DNA from: Verrucomicrobiaceae bacterium
Lineage (GTDB): Bacteria; Verrucomicrobiota; Verrucomicrobiia; Verrucomicrobiales; Verrucomicrobiaceae
NCBI GenBank assembly: GCA_027484445.1
Contig: JAIXSY010000013.1
Location: forward strand, 49,210 to 113,209
Length of the DNA stretch: 64,000 bases
Direction of reading: 5' to 3'
Shown here: piece after piece, positions 37,130-45,892 of the stretch
Layout of the letters: each line of letters opens with the position of its first letter
Numbering within the stretch: position 1 is the stretch's first letter
The notes under the pieces: model-generated
What the model was told of the DNA's origin: nothing
The model's input: only the letters and a program-made list of their open reading frames with translations
Database searches by the model: none
Made by a program: the position numbers and the translations under genes

Positions 37130-38271
37130 GCCTTTGTGCCGCTTTGGAGGTCGGTGCCGACGGCCACAAAGGCATCGGCCAGCGCCTGCCAATCCTCGGG
37201 CTTCGTTTCGTGCCCGGCGCTGACACGCACGACACGGCGCAGCTCTTCAGGATCAGCACCGAGCGCCTGCACGACCACCGATGAACCTTCGCGGCCTGAG
37301 CTGCATGCAGAACCGGTGGAGACGGCAAACCCCAGCCGACTCAGTCGCGTCAGCCACTTCAGGTTGGAGTGATCGGGCATCACCATCAGCACCGTATTCC
37401 ACAGCCGCGGTGCGGCTTCGCTGATGATGCGCAGGCCGGGAAAGGCGGCTTTCATGCGTTCGATGAAGGCATCTCGCAGGGGGCTCTGCGTGGCGCTCAC
37501 GGCCAGCCCTTGTGCCTGACGATGCTCCAGCGCCGTGACCATGGCCTCGACGGCGGGATAGTCCTCGGTGCCAGCGCGCCGCCCATGTTCCTGAGGACCA
37601 CCGTGCAGCAGAGGGAAGCTTTCCTCCTCATGCGCCAGCAGCAGAAAACCGATGCCTTTCGGCCCGCCAAACTTGTGACCACAGCCAGTCAGGTAATCGC
37701 AGCTCGCTAGGCCTTCGGTGGGCATTTTGCCCAGCCACTGCGCGGCATCGGCATGAAAACGCACGCCGCGTGCCCGGCACTGCGCAGCTAGCTCAGACCA
37801 GGGCTGGAGCACGCCACTTTCGTTGTTCGCCAGCATCACGGAGACAAGCGCGGGCTGGCGTTCGTCGAGCACTTGCCTCAAGGAGGAAGGCGTGACGATG
37901 CCTGCTGCATCCACGGGAATCTCGACGACTCGGGCTCGGCCTAGCCAAGCGATCGCCGCAGCCCGCACGCTAGGGTGTTCAATCGCAGAAATGGCCACGC
38001 AACCCTCCGGCGGCAAGCAACGGGCCAAGCCAGCGAAGAGTGTGTTGTTCGCCTCCGAGGCACCGGAGGTGAAGACCAGGCGTGTGGGTTCCTCAATGCC
38101 CAGCAGGTCGGCCAGTCTCTCCCTTGCGGCTTCCAGGGCCTGACTGGCAAAACCTGCCTCGCGGTAAAGGCTGGAGGGATTGTGCCAGTGCTCCTCCATC
38201 GCGCGCAGCCAGGCGGCTCGTGCCTGCGGCAGCAGCGGCGTGGTGGCATTGTGGTCAAAGTAGGCAGGCAT
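37126..38271 (-). CDS. Cysteine desulfurase (NifS/IscS family, class V aminotransferase fold)
   Basis: This 381-residue protein starts with YFDHNATTPLLP. It has FTSGASEANNTLF, FHADAAQWLGKMP, the PLP lysine in GCGHKFGGPKG (near residue 203) and the catalytic Cys in VSTGSACSSGREGSS (near residue 322). These enzymes take sulfur from L-cysteine for Fe-S clusters and tRNA thiolation. No IscU or Suf partner is adjacent, so a tRNA-modification or housekeeping role is equally possible. Confidence 0.92.
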   Translation of the reverse strand: MPAYFDHNATTPLLPQARAAWLRAMEEHWHNPSSLYREAGFASQALEAARERLADLLGIEEPTRLVFTSGASEANNTLFAGLARCLPPEGCVAISAIEHPSVRAAAIAWLGRARVVEIPVDAAGIVTPSSLRQVLDERQPALVSVMLANNESGVLQPWSELAAQCRARGVRFHADAAQWLGKMPTEGLASCDYLTGCGHKFGGPKGIGFLLLAHEEESFPLLHGGPQEHGRRAGTEDYPAVEAMVTALEHRQAQGLAVSATQSPLRDAFIERMKAAFPGLRIISEAAPRLWNTVLMVMPDHSNLKWLTRLSRLGFAVSTGSACSSGREGSSVVVQALGADPEELRRVVRVSAGHETKPEDWQALADAFVAVGTDLQSGTKA

Positions 38272-38288
38272 GAAGGGAAAGGGTTCTT

Positions 38289-38735
38289 TTACGAGCCACT
38301 CAGCGCTTTTTCCAGTGGGCGTGAGCCATCTCCCCCCAGCTTTTCATCCAGGGCCTCCAGTCGCTGGATCAGATCCACGACATGGCGCCGCGGATACATA
38401 CCGCCGGCGGCCTGACAAAAATGAGTGCGGCAGCCAAACGGACGGTGCTGATAAATCGTGCAGCGTCCGTCCCGCCCGAGCAGGGGACAGGCCCCCTCGG
38501 GATGTGGCTTGAGCTCGCGCCGCCCAGAGGCACGCACGCCGATCAGGGCATAGAGCGCCTCGCCCCGTGTGAGCTGGGGGGTGCGACCGGTGAGCCGAAA
38601 CTGGCAGCAGCCTGCGAGGCCGGTGCAGTCCCTCGGCAGAGCCCGCTTGTCGAGGTCGGCGTAGATCTGTCGGATCTCAGCGAGATCCTCGGGATGGAGC
38701 GCCGTGGGGCTGGATTTGGAAGACGGTTTGGGCAT
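38289..38735 (-). CDS. YkgJ family cysteine cluster protein
   Basis: This 148-residue protein has the UPF0153/YkgJ cysteine pattern: CTGLAGCCQF, then CPLLGRDGRCTIYQHRPFGCRTHFC. Eight or so Cys are suited to bind Zn or an Fe-S cluster; the function is unknown. ATG 38735 is chosen; an upstream in-frame start gives a Lys/Arg-rich extension into the promoter region. It lies 17 bp upstream of the cysteine desulfurase gene on the same strand, suggesting co-transcription and perhaps cluster loading from it. Confidence 0.85.
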   Translation of the reverse strand: MPKPSSKSSPTALHPEDLAEIRQIYADLDKRALPRDCTGLAGCCQFRLTGRTPQLTRGEALYALIGVRASGRRELKPHPEGACPLLGRDGRCTIYQHRPFGCRTHFCQAAGGMYPRRHVVDLIQRLEALDEKLGGDGSRPLEKALSGS

Positions 38736-38840
38736 GGCGGACCGATGTTTGCCCGGACCATGGCCAGTCTGTTCGTTCGCGCCAGTCTGCTTCTCTGATG
38801 GATCAGGGCAGCGGCGTCGTTTCTTAGGCTTCACTTCCGC

Positions 38841-40901
38841 ATGATTTCACGCCCTGTCACCTCCCTTGCCATCCTTTTGCTCTGCCCGCTGGCCATGGCG
38901 CAGCTCAGCCCCAATGGAGCCACGGCCTCCTTTCGCGGCAGCCTGCCGCCGAAGCCCGTGGCAGCTCTTTCGGCTGAAGAGGAAGCAGGGCTGCAGAAGA
39001 CCCTGGCGGTGCTTCAGGCCGACTTTGAGCAGGTGAAAAAGCACCCGCGTTCGGCTGACGCGGCCATTTTTCTCAAAGCCGTGCGCTACGCGCTGGAGTT
39101 CGACGAGTGGTATGACAAGAAGCCAGCGGACAATCTGAAAAAAGCCAACGCCCTGCTGACCGAAGCACGCCAACGCATCACTGCGCTCAAGGCTGACCAA
39201 ACGCCCTGGATGAAGGGACCGGGGCAGAAGGTGCTCGGCTTTTACTCGAAGCTGGATGACTCCGCCCAGCCTTACGGCGTCGAGGTGCCCGAGGGGCTAG
39301 AGATCGGCCAAGGCAAGATCCCGATGTGGATCTGGCTGCACGGTCGCGGCGATACTGCCACGGACTTAGCCTTCGTTTACAGCCGTCTCATGGCGAAGAA
39401 GCCGGGGCAATTTCAGCCCAAGGGCAGCCTCGTCATTCATCCCTTCGGTCGCTACTGCAATGGCTGGAAGTCAGCAGGTGAGGTCGATGTGTTCGAAGCG
39501 CGTGATGACGCCATCTCCCGCTTTCAGGTGGACACGAACCGCATCGCCCTCGCCGGCTTCAGCATGGGCGGCGCGGGGGCTTGGCACCTGGGTGCGCATT
39601 ACCCGGATCAGTGGGCCTGTGTGCACACGGGCGCGGGTTTTGTCGATGTGAAGCGCTACCAAAAGCTCACGCCTGAGAAGTATCCGCCGACCTATGAGCA
39701 GACGCTCTGGGGCTTTTACGATGTACCGGCCTATGCCCGGAACCTGCTGAATGTGCCTCTTGTCTGCTACAGCGGCGAAAACGATGCCCAGCGCGATAGC
39801 GCCGAATACATGATGGAAGTGCTCGGCAAAGAGGGCCTGCATCCACCGCATCTCATCGGCCCAGGCATGGGTCACAAGTATCATCCCGAGACGCTGAAGG
39901 ACGTGCAGGCCCGCATCGAGCAACACGTGCAGCAAGGCCGGGTGAACTTTCCTGATCAGGTTCACATTCAGACCCGCACGGCGCTCTATGGTCGCGTGAA
40001 GTGGGTGAACCTGCATGGCCTGGAGCAGAGCTGGCAGGAGGCAAGACTCGACGCCAAGGTGGTGGACGCACAATCGGTCGAAATGCAGACGCGCAATGTC
40101 AGTCGCATCGTCTTCTACCCGCCGCCGCAGGTGCGTGGCAGCGGGGACAAGCTGACCCTGAAGATCGATGGCCAGGAACTGAAGCTGCACATCGGGCCAG
40201 AGCTGCCTCAGTTTGAAAACTTCCTGAGTCCAGGCCCACGCGTGCCGAACTCATTTTGCCGACTCATCAAGGCAAATGGGCAGTGGCGTGATTTTGGCAA
40301 TGCCACGCCGTTTTCCCACGAAGGCCCCCGTGATGGCAAAGGTGGCGCGCATCCTGGCCCCATGGACGTGAGTTTCATGAAGCGCTTCCTCGTGGTGCTG
40401 CCTGATGGCCCATCTTCCTCCACTCCGGTGGACGCCTGGGTGCAGGCTGAGTCCACGCATTTCCTGACGCGCTGGCGCAGCCTGATGCGCGGTGATGTGC
40501 GCGTGGCAAGAGCCTCTGAAATCAACGATCTCGACGAAGCAGGGCAGACGCAGAGCCTGATCCTGTGGGGCACGCCCGCGTCGAACAGCTGCATCCGGCG
40601 GTTGCTCAGCCGCCTGCCCGTGCAGTGGGATGCGGAAAAGCTCGGCTTGAAGGGCAAAGCCAGTGTCGATGCCCGCACGCATGTTTTGGCATTGACCTAC
40701 CCGGCGCTGAAGTCCGCCGGGTTTGAGGTGGTGATCAATTCTGGACTCACCTTCCGTGAAGCGCACGACCGCACGAACTCTCTGCAAAACCCGAAGCTGC
40801 CAGACTGGGCTCTTTTGGACATCACCCAGCCGCCGAGCCCTGAAGCGGTGGGGAAGGTCATCGCCGCAGATTTCTTCGATGAGTTCTGGCAGGTGCGGTG
40901 A
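38841..40901 (+). CDS. Exported alpha/beta-hydrolase (prolyl oligopeptidase/esterase-like)
   Basis: This 686-residue protein has a signal peptide (1-20, ending LAMAQ), a helical N-terminal region (45-115) and an alpha/beta-hydrolase domain (about 130-370). The nucleophile lies in ALAGFSMGGAGAW (Ser near residue 238), WLHGRGD forms the oxyanion strand, and the late His is in GPGMGHKYHPE. A C-terminal region (about 385-680) holds two beta-type domains. Similar proteins in Planctomycetota/Verrucomicrobiota are annotated as peptidase S9 or PHB-depolymerase-like; the substrate is unknown. Confidence 0.82.
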   Translation: MISRPVTSLAILLLCPLAMAQLSPNGATASFRGSLPPKPVAALSAEEEAGLQKTLAVLQADFEQVKKHPRSADAAIFLKAVRYALEFDEWYDKKPADNLKKANALLTEARQRITALKADQTPWMKGPGQKVLGFYSKLDDSAQPYGVEVPEGLEIGQGKIPMWIWLHGRGDTATDLAFVYSRLMAKKPGQFQPKGSLVIHPFGRYCNGWKSAGEVDVFEARDDAISRFQVDTNRIALAGFSMGGAGAWHLGAHYPDQWACVHTGAGFVDVKRYQKLTPEKYPPTYEQTLWGFYDVPAYARNLLNVPLVCYSGENDAQRDSAEYMMEVLGKEGLHPPHLIGPGMGHKYHPETLKDVQARIEQHVQQGRVNFPDQVHIQTRTALYGRVKWVNLHGLEQSWQEARLDAKVVDAQSVEMQTRNVSRIVFYPPPQVRGSGDKLTLKIDGQELKLHIGPELPQFENFLSPGPRVPNSFCRLIKANGQWRDFGNATPFSHEGPRDGKGGAHPGPMDVSFMKRFLVVLPDGPSSSTPVDAWVQAESTHFLTRWRSLMRGDVRVARASEINDLDEAGQTQSLILWGTPASNSCIRRLLSRLPVQWDAEKLGLKGKASVDARTHVLALTYPALKSAGFEVVINSGLTFREAHDRTNSLQNPKLPDWALLDITQPPSPEAVGKVIAADFFDEFWQVR

Positions 40902-40917
40902 AGCGAGCCGCTAGGAA

Positions 40918-41106
40918 TCAGCGAATCACCGCGAGGTCGTGGCTGTCTCGGGGGCTGGGGCGGGTGGCAGGCAGGTCCAGTTCCAGCTGGATCTCGCTCT
41001 GCCGGGCAGAGCCCAGATCCCGGCGACGCAGCTCCGTCGGGTGTTGGCCGATGAGGTGGCTCAGCTTACGAAACAGGGTGGCAGAGGGGCTCTTTTTGCT
41101 GTTCAT
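40918..41106 (-). CDS. Small hypothetical protein
   Basis: A 62-codon frame encodes a basic protein (SPSATLFRKLSHLIGQHPTE, then EIQLELDLPATRPSPRDS). It fills the gap between the esterase and QueE genes on the same strand as queE. No family recognised and no ribosome-binding site is evident upstream of 41106, so it may be spurious. Confidence 0.35.
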   Translation of the reverse strand: MNSKKSPSATLFRKLSHLIGQHPTELRRRDLGSARQSEIQLELDLPATRPSPRDSHDLAVIR

Positions 41107-41169
41107 GAGAACTGCATTCTTGATGCATTCAAGAAACTCGTCAAATGAACAGTTGTGACGTTTCCAGAT

Positions 41170-41868
41170 TCAGGTGCCGCGCTGGTTGCCGAACAGCTCC
41201 AGGTGCAGGCGTGGGCTCAGCCGATGGCCATGGGTTTTGCAGGCCTCGACCAGCAGGGCATACCTGGCGCGCATCGCCTCGACGCTCGTGCCTTCGGGCA
41301 TCAGCAGGATTTTTTCAGCGGGAATGGGCACGCCGAGGCTGGCCACGAGCGTGTGGACTTCTGCCAGGTCTTGTGGGGTGGAAATGACGAACTTCAGCTG
41401 GTAGTCGAGCGCGGTTTCGATCCAGGCGCGCAGGACCTCGGGCTGGCAGCGGATTTGTTCGTGCTTTTGCACCCAGGCTGCACCTGCCAGGGCTTCGCTA
41501 GGCGTGGAGTTCGCCAGCTTCGGGCTCAGGCTGGCCAGATCGACCACGCAGCCTTCCGGGGCGATGGTCCCGGCCGTTTCGACCGTGACATGGCAGCCTG
41601 CTTCACGCAGGCGTGTCAGGAAGTCGCGGATGCCTTTGGCGATCATGGGCTCTCCTCCCGTCACCACGACATGGCGGGTGGGCTGGGCAGTGGCCTCGGT
41701 CAAAAGTGCCTCCAAGGTCATCTCACTGCCTTCAGGATGCCACGAGGCATAAGGCGTGTCGCACCAGGCGCAGCGTAGATTGCACCCCGAGGTGCGGATG
41801 AAGACAGAAGGCACGCCGGTGAGCACGCCTTCGCCCTGGATGGAATAAAAGATCTCGGAGATGCGCAT
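41170..41868 (-). CDS. queE: 7-carboxy-7-deazaguanine synthase QueE (radical SAM)
   Basis: This 232-residue protein starts EIFYSIQGEGVLTGVPSVFI, with the radical-SAM cluster motif CNLRCAWCDTPYA (CxxxCxxC) near residue 30 and VVVTGGEPMIA near residue 68. QueE converts 6-carboxytetrahydropterin into 7-carboxy-7-deazaguanine for queuosine. ATG 41868 is chosen as the family start; the longer frame is not conserved. Other que genes are not in the window. Confidence 0.92.
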   Translation of the reverse strand: MRISEIFYSIQGEGVLTGVPSVFIRTSGCNLRCAWCDTPYASWHPEGSEMTLEALLTEATAQPTRHVVVTGGEPMIAKGIRDFLTRLREAGCHVTVETAGTIAPEGCVVDLASLSPKLANSTPSEALAGAAWVQKHEQIRCQPEVLRAWIETALDYQLKFVISTPQDLAEVHTLVASLGVPIPAEKILLMPEGTSVEAMRARYALLVEACKTHGHRLSPRLHLELFGNQRGT

Positions 41869-41961
41869 GGCGGCTGCGGTAGGGGCAGGCAGCGCTGGGG
41901 TCAAGTGTGGGTGACCCGCTGCCGCACTTGACCCTGACCCCAGGCCCGACGAACATCCGCC

Positions 41962-42276
41962 ATGCAGGCACGCGTTTTCCAATTTCAGGTCGGCCAGTCG
42001 AAGCTCGGCGCTTTGGGCAAGGTGATCTTGGCAGGAGTGGCCGTCTTGGTGACCGCTTTTCTGATCATGGTAGGCATCTTCGCGGCGGTCATGGCATTGG
42101 CCACCAAGGCCTTCCTTCAGCTTTCCCGGGCCCTTGGAGCCGGTGAGCGGCCACGGGCTGCTTCTTCGACGACGAGCGTGCGCTCTGACCTGCCAGTGCA
42201 CCCTGCCCGAGGGGCTGGCCACGCCGTCGTGCGCGATGTCGAGGTGGAGGTGCTGAAGATCGAGGACCGGCCGTGA
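41962..42276 (+). CDS. Small membrane protein of unknown function
   Basis: This 104-residue protein has one or two closely spaced hydrophobic segments (about 20-50, VILAGVAVLVTAFLIMVGIF) and a polar tail (60-104). No family was recognised. It is divergent from queE and 87 bp upstream of the DUF1549/DUF1553 gene. Confidence 0.6.
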   Translation: MQARVFQFQVGQSKLGALGKVILAGVAVLVTAFLIMVGIFAAVMALATKAFLQLSRALGAGERPRAASSTTSVRSDLPVHPARGAGHAVVRDVEVEVLKIEDRP

Positions 42277-42363
42277 TTCTCACGTCTTGTGGGTCATGCC
42301 GAGAGTTTGGGTAAAGATTGGCCAAGCGTTGGCGTTTCAGGCGCAAATTCGTGCTTTGCCCCT

Positions 42364-44508
42364 ATGAAAATGCTCTCCCTGCTGCTCTGCGTCACGATTT
42401 CAGCCCACGCGGCAGCTTTGCCTGAATCGGCCAAGATCGACCAATTGCTGGCCGAAGACTGGGCCAAACACGGTCTGAAGGCCAACCCTGCTGCCCCCGA
42501 TGAAGTCATCGTGCGTCGGCTCTACCTCGACATCGCCGGACGCATCCCGACCGTGGAGGAGACGGAGACTTTTCTGCGCAGCAACGACCCGCAGAAGCGC
42601 ACGAAGCTCATCGATCAGCTCCTCGCGGGCGATGGCTTCACCAGCCATCTGTTCAACTACTGGGCCGACGTGCTGCGGCTCACCGACAATGTCAAAGGTC
42701 GCCTCACGGCTGAGGCCTACGAGGAGTGGATGAAGAAGCAGCTGAAGGCCAACACACCGTACGACGAGATGGTGCGAAACCTTTTGACCATCGAAGGCGG
42801 AGCCTGGGACAGCGGCAGCATCGGCTTCTGGATGCGTGATGAGAACAAGCTGGATCACCTCGCCTACACCGTGCAGGTCTTCCTCGGCACCAGCATCGTC
42901 TGCGCGCAGTGTCACGATCATCCCTTCGACCGCTGGTCGCAGCTCGACTACTACGGCATGGCCGCCTTCACCTATGGCATGGACACCAAGGGTGGTGGCA
43001 AAGACTACCTGAAGGTGAAAAAGCCCGGTGAGCTGGACAAGGAAGCGCTGAAGGCCATGACCAAGCAGGAGCGCAAAGAGTATGTGAAGCAGCAGCGTGC
43101 GGCCCAGAGCGCAACGCCCAAGCTGGACAAGCAGCAGCTGAATCAAATCCGCGAAGTCATGAACGATGTCATGAAGCCGCTGCGCTACACAAACATCGAC
43201 TGGCAGGAAGGAAGGCTGCCAGCGCTGCCTCACGATTACAAATACAGCAACGCCAAGCCGGGCGATCCCATCCAGCCCAAGGTCATGTTCGGCCACGAAG
43301 CTGCACCCATGGGAGGTGAAACGACACTGGCCGCCTTTGCCCGCTGGATGACCAGCCCGGAGAATCCACGCTTCACCACCGTCATCGCGAATCGCATGTG
43401 GAAGAAGGTCTTTGGCCTGGGGCTGATTGAGCCCGTGGATGAAATGACGGACTCCACGGTGGCCTCGAACCCCGCGCTGATGGCCTACCTGACCCAGCTC
43501 ATGGTGGAGAAAAAGTACAGCCTGAAGTCCTTCCTCCGCGTGCTCTTCAACACCGACACCTATCAGCGCATGGCCAGCACCCAAGAGGTGGGTTTGGGCG
43601 AAACTTATCGATTCACGGGACCGATTCTGCGCCGCATGAGCGCCGAGCAGGTGTGGGATTCTCTCGTCACCCTCACGGCTGGAAATGTGGACAGCAGTGT
43701 GGATGCGGACAACGACCGCCTGCATCAATACCTGAACGACCTAGCCTTTTTCCTGAACACAGTGCGCGACCAAGGCGCGGAAGGTCTGATCCAGATCTCC
43801 AAGCAAGCTTCTGCCCAACTGGCCGCGAACCAAAAGCAACTCGCCGCCATGCGCGCTGAGCTCGCTGAGAAAAAAGAGCTCGGGCAAACCAGTGCGGCGG
43901 ACAGCAAGGAGCTGGCTCAGCAGGCCAATCGCCTGCGTCGCGAGGCGAGCCAGGACATCCTGGAAGCCCTGCTTGGCGAAGAGCGTGCCAGCGATCTGCG
44001 TCGCGGTTACAATCCCAAAGCCATAGCCAAGAACGCACGTCCTCAGGTCGATGCAGAGAAGCTCGCCTCCATGGACAAAAAGCAGCGGAAGCAATACCTA
44101 GCGGAACTGCAAAAGACCGCCAAGAACGTGCAAGGGCTGAACATCCGCGCCTCGGAGCTGCCCAGCCCGGCCAAGCCAGGTCATCTGCTGCGCACCTTTG
44201 GCCAGAGTGACCGGGAAGTGATCGAAAACGCCAGCCGCGAGGCCTCCGTGCCCCAGGCCTTGACGCTCTTGAACGGTCCCATCGTGCAAGCAGTGACCAG
44301 TCCCATCTCGAACCTGAGTCTGCATCTGCAAAAAGCCAGTGCCCCTCAGGCAAGGCTGAGCCTGCTCTACACCGCCCTGCTGAGCCGCAAGCCGACGAAT
44401 GCCGAGCAGGCTGTGCTCTCCAGCGTCATCCGCGAGCGTGGCACCAAGGCTGTCGAAGATGTGACGCACGCGCTTCTCACCAGCTCTCAATTCCTCTTCA
44501 TCGAGTGA
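42364..44508 (+). CDS. DUF1549 and DUF1553 domain protein (planctomycete-type cytochrome-like)
   Basis: This 714-residue exported protein has a signal peptide (1-18). DUF1549 is at about 20-230 ([35 protein letters not shown] with a CxxCH haem-like motif near residue 182). DUF1553 is at about 320-700 ([24 protein letters not shown]-type segment, [30 protein letters not shown]). Between them is a charged coiled segment. Such proteins are abundant in Planctomycetota and Verrucomicrobiota and nearly always pair with a DUF1501 gene, as here; the function is unknown, perhaps polysaccharide degradation. Confidence 0.9.
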   Translation: [714 protein letters not shown]

Positions 44509-44564
44509 GGTTTTGGCCCGCGCTTCTTCACCCATTCAAACCCGCACCTCAGGCCCTTCTTTCC

Positions 44565-45860
44565 ATGAACCCGACCCGCTTCCCTGCTGACGAACCCACC
44601 CGTCGTGACGTTGTTCTCGGTCTCGCCAAATCTTGCCTGGGCGTCTCAATGCTGCCGATCCTGCAAGGCACGGCGCAGGCTTTGTTTGATGGCAGTTCGA
44701 AGCTGAAGCAAGTGCCCACCGCGCGGAATGTGATCTACCTCTACATGGCGGGAGGCATGACGCACCTGGACACCTTTGGCTGCGTGCCTGGCGCTGACAC
44801 CATGGGGGAAACGCAGGCCATTCCCACCAGCGCCGAAGGCGTGCGCATTGGCTCAGGTTTGCCGAAGGTCGCCAAGCTCATGCACCACGCCACCGTCATC
44901 AACAGCATGACCAGCACGCAGGGCGCGCACGAGCAGGGGAATTACTTTCAGCACACCAGCTACACGCAGCGTGGCGGCACGCGGCATCCATCGTTGGGCG
45001 CTTGGTTGCAAAAGTTCCAAGGCAAGGGCCACCCCGATCTGCCAGGCAGTGTGGTCATCAGCGAAGGCAGCAAGCACCCTGGGGCAGGCTTTTTCGAAGC
45101 CTCCTTTCAGCCGCTGGTCATCAACGATCCCAGCGCAGGTCTGCAAAACAGCCGACGCCTCGCCAACCTCACGGAGCAGGATTTCGACTACCGCCTGGGT
45201 CTCAGCGCGCGCTTGAATGCGGGTTTTGAAAAAACGTATCCACAGAGCGGCGTGCGGGCCTATGCCGATGTCTATCAAGCTGCGGTGCGCGTCATGAAAA
45301 GTGCAGACCTGAAGGCCTTTGATCTCTCCGAGGAACCTGCAGAGCAGCACCAGCGTTATGGCGACAGCAAGTTTGGCCAGGGCTGCCTGCTTGCGCGCCG
45401 ACTCATCGAGCATGGCGTGCGCTTTGTGGAAGTGGGCAATGGCGGCTGGGACATGCACCAGGAGATTTATTCGCGCCTGCCCGAAAAGATCGCCGACCTC
45501 GATCAAGCGCTCGGCGCTCTGCTGGCCGACTTGGAGTCACGTGGCCTGCTGCAAGAAACGCTCGTGGTGCTGACCACTGAGTTTGGTCGCACCCCGAAGA
45601 TCAACCCCAACGCAGGCCGTGATCATTACCCGAAGGCCTTCACCAGCGTGCTCTGGGGCGGCGGCGTGAAGGGCGGCTACGTCCACGGGAAAACCGACAA
45701 AGGCATCGAAGTCACCGAGGCCAAGATGAGCGTGCCTGACTTCAATGCCAGCATCGCCTACGCGCTGGGCCTGCCGCTCGATCAGGTGCTTTTCTCACCG
45801 AACAAGCGGCCCTTTACGCTCGCGGACAAAGGCCAGCCCGTGCCCGAGCTCTTTGCGTGA
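44565..45860 (+). CDS. DUF1501 domain protein, Tat-exported (sulfatase/alkaline phosphatase-like fold)
   Basis: This 431-residue protein has a twin-arginine start (TRRDVVLGLAKSCLG), then NVIYLYMAGGMTHLDTFG, STQGAHEQGNY, HPSLGAWL, VEVGNGGWDMHQ and VLTTEFGRTPKINPNAGRDHYP, all DUF1501 landmarks. The fold is related to alkaline phosphatase superfamily proteins. It follows the DUF1549/DUF1553 gene by 56 bp, forming the usual two-gene unit. No enzymatic function is established for the family. Confidence 0.9.
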   Translation: MNPTRFPADEPTRRDVVLGLAKSCLGVSMLPILQGTAQALFDGSSKLKQVPTARNVIYLYMAGGMTHLDTFGCVPGADTMGETQAIPTSAEGVRIGSGLPKVAKLMHHATVINSMTSTQGAHEQGNYFQHTSYTQRGGTRHPSLGAWLQKFQGKGHPDLPGSVVISEGSKHPGAGFFEASFQPLVINDPSAGLQNSRRLANLTEQDFDYRLGLSARLNAGFEKTYPQSGVRAYADVYQAAVRVMKSADLKAFDLSEEPAEQHQRYGDSKFGQGCLLARRLIEHGVRFVEVGNGGWDMHQEIYSRLPEKIADLDQALGALLADLESRGLLQETLVVLTTEFGRTPKINPNAGRDHYPKAFTSVLWGGGVKGGYVHGKTDKGIEVTEAKMSVPDFNASIAYALGLPLDQVLFSPNKRPFTLADKGQPVPELFA

Positions 45861-45892
45861 GGCGCTTTTCACCTTGTCCCAGGCCCGGTCCC

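Noticed and set aside
42400..43728. 442-residue minus-strand frame antisense to the DUF1549 gene
   Set aside because: Shadow of a well-recognised gene.
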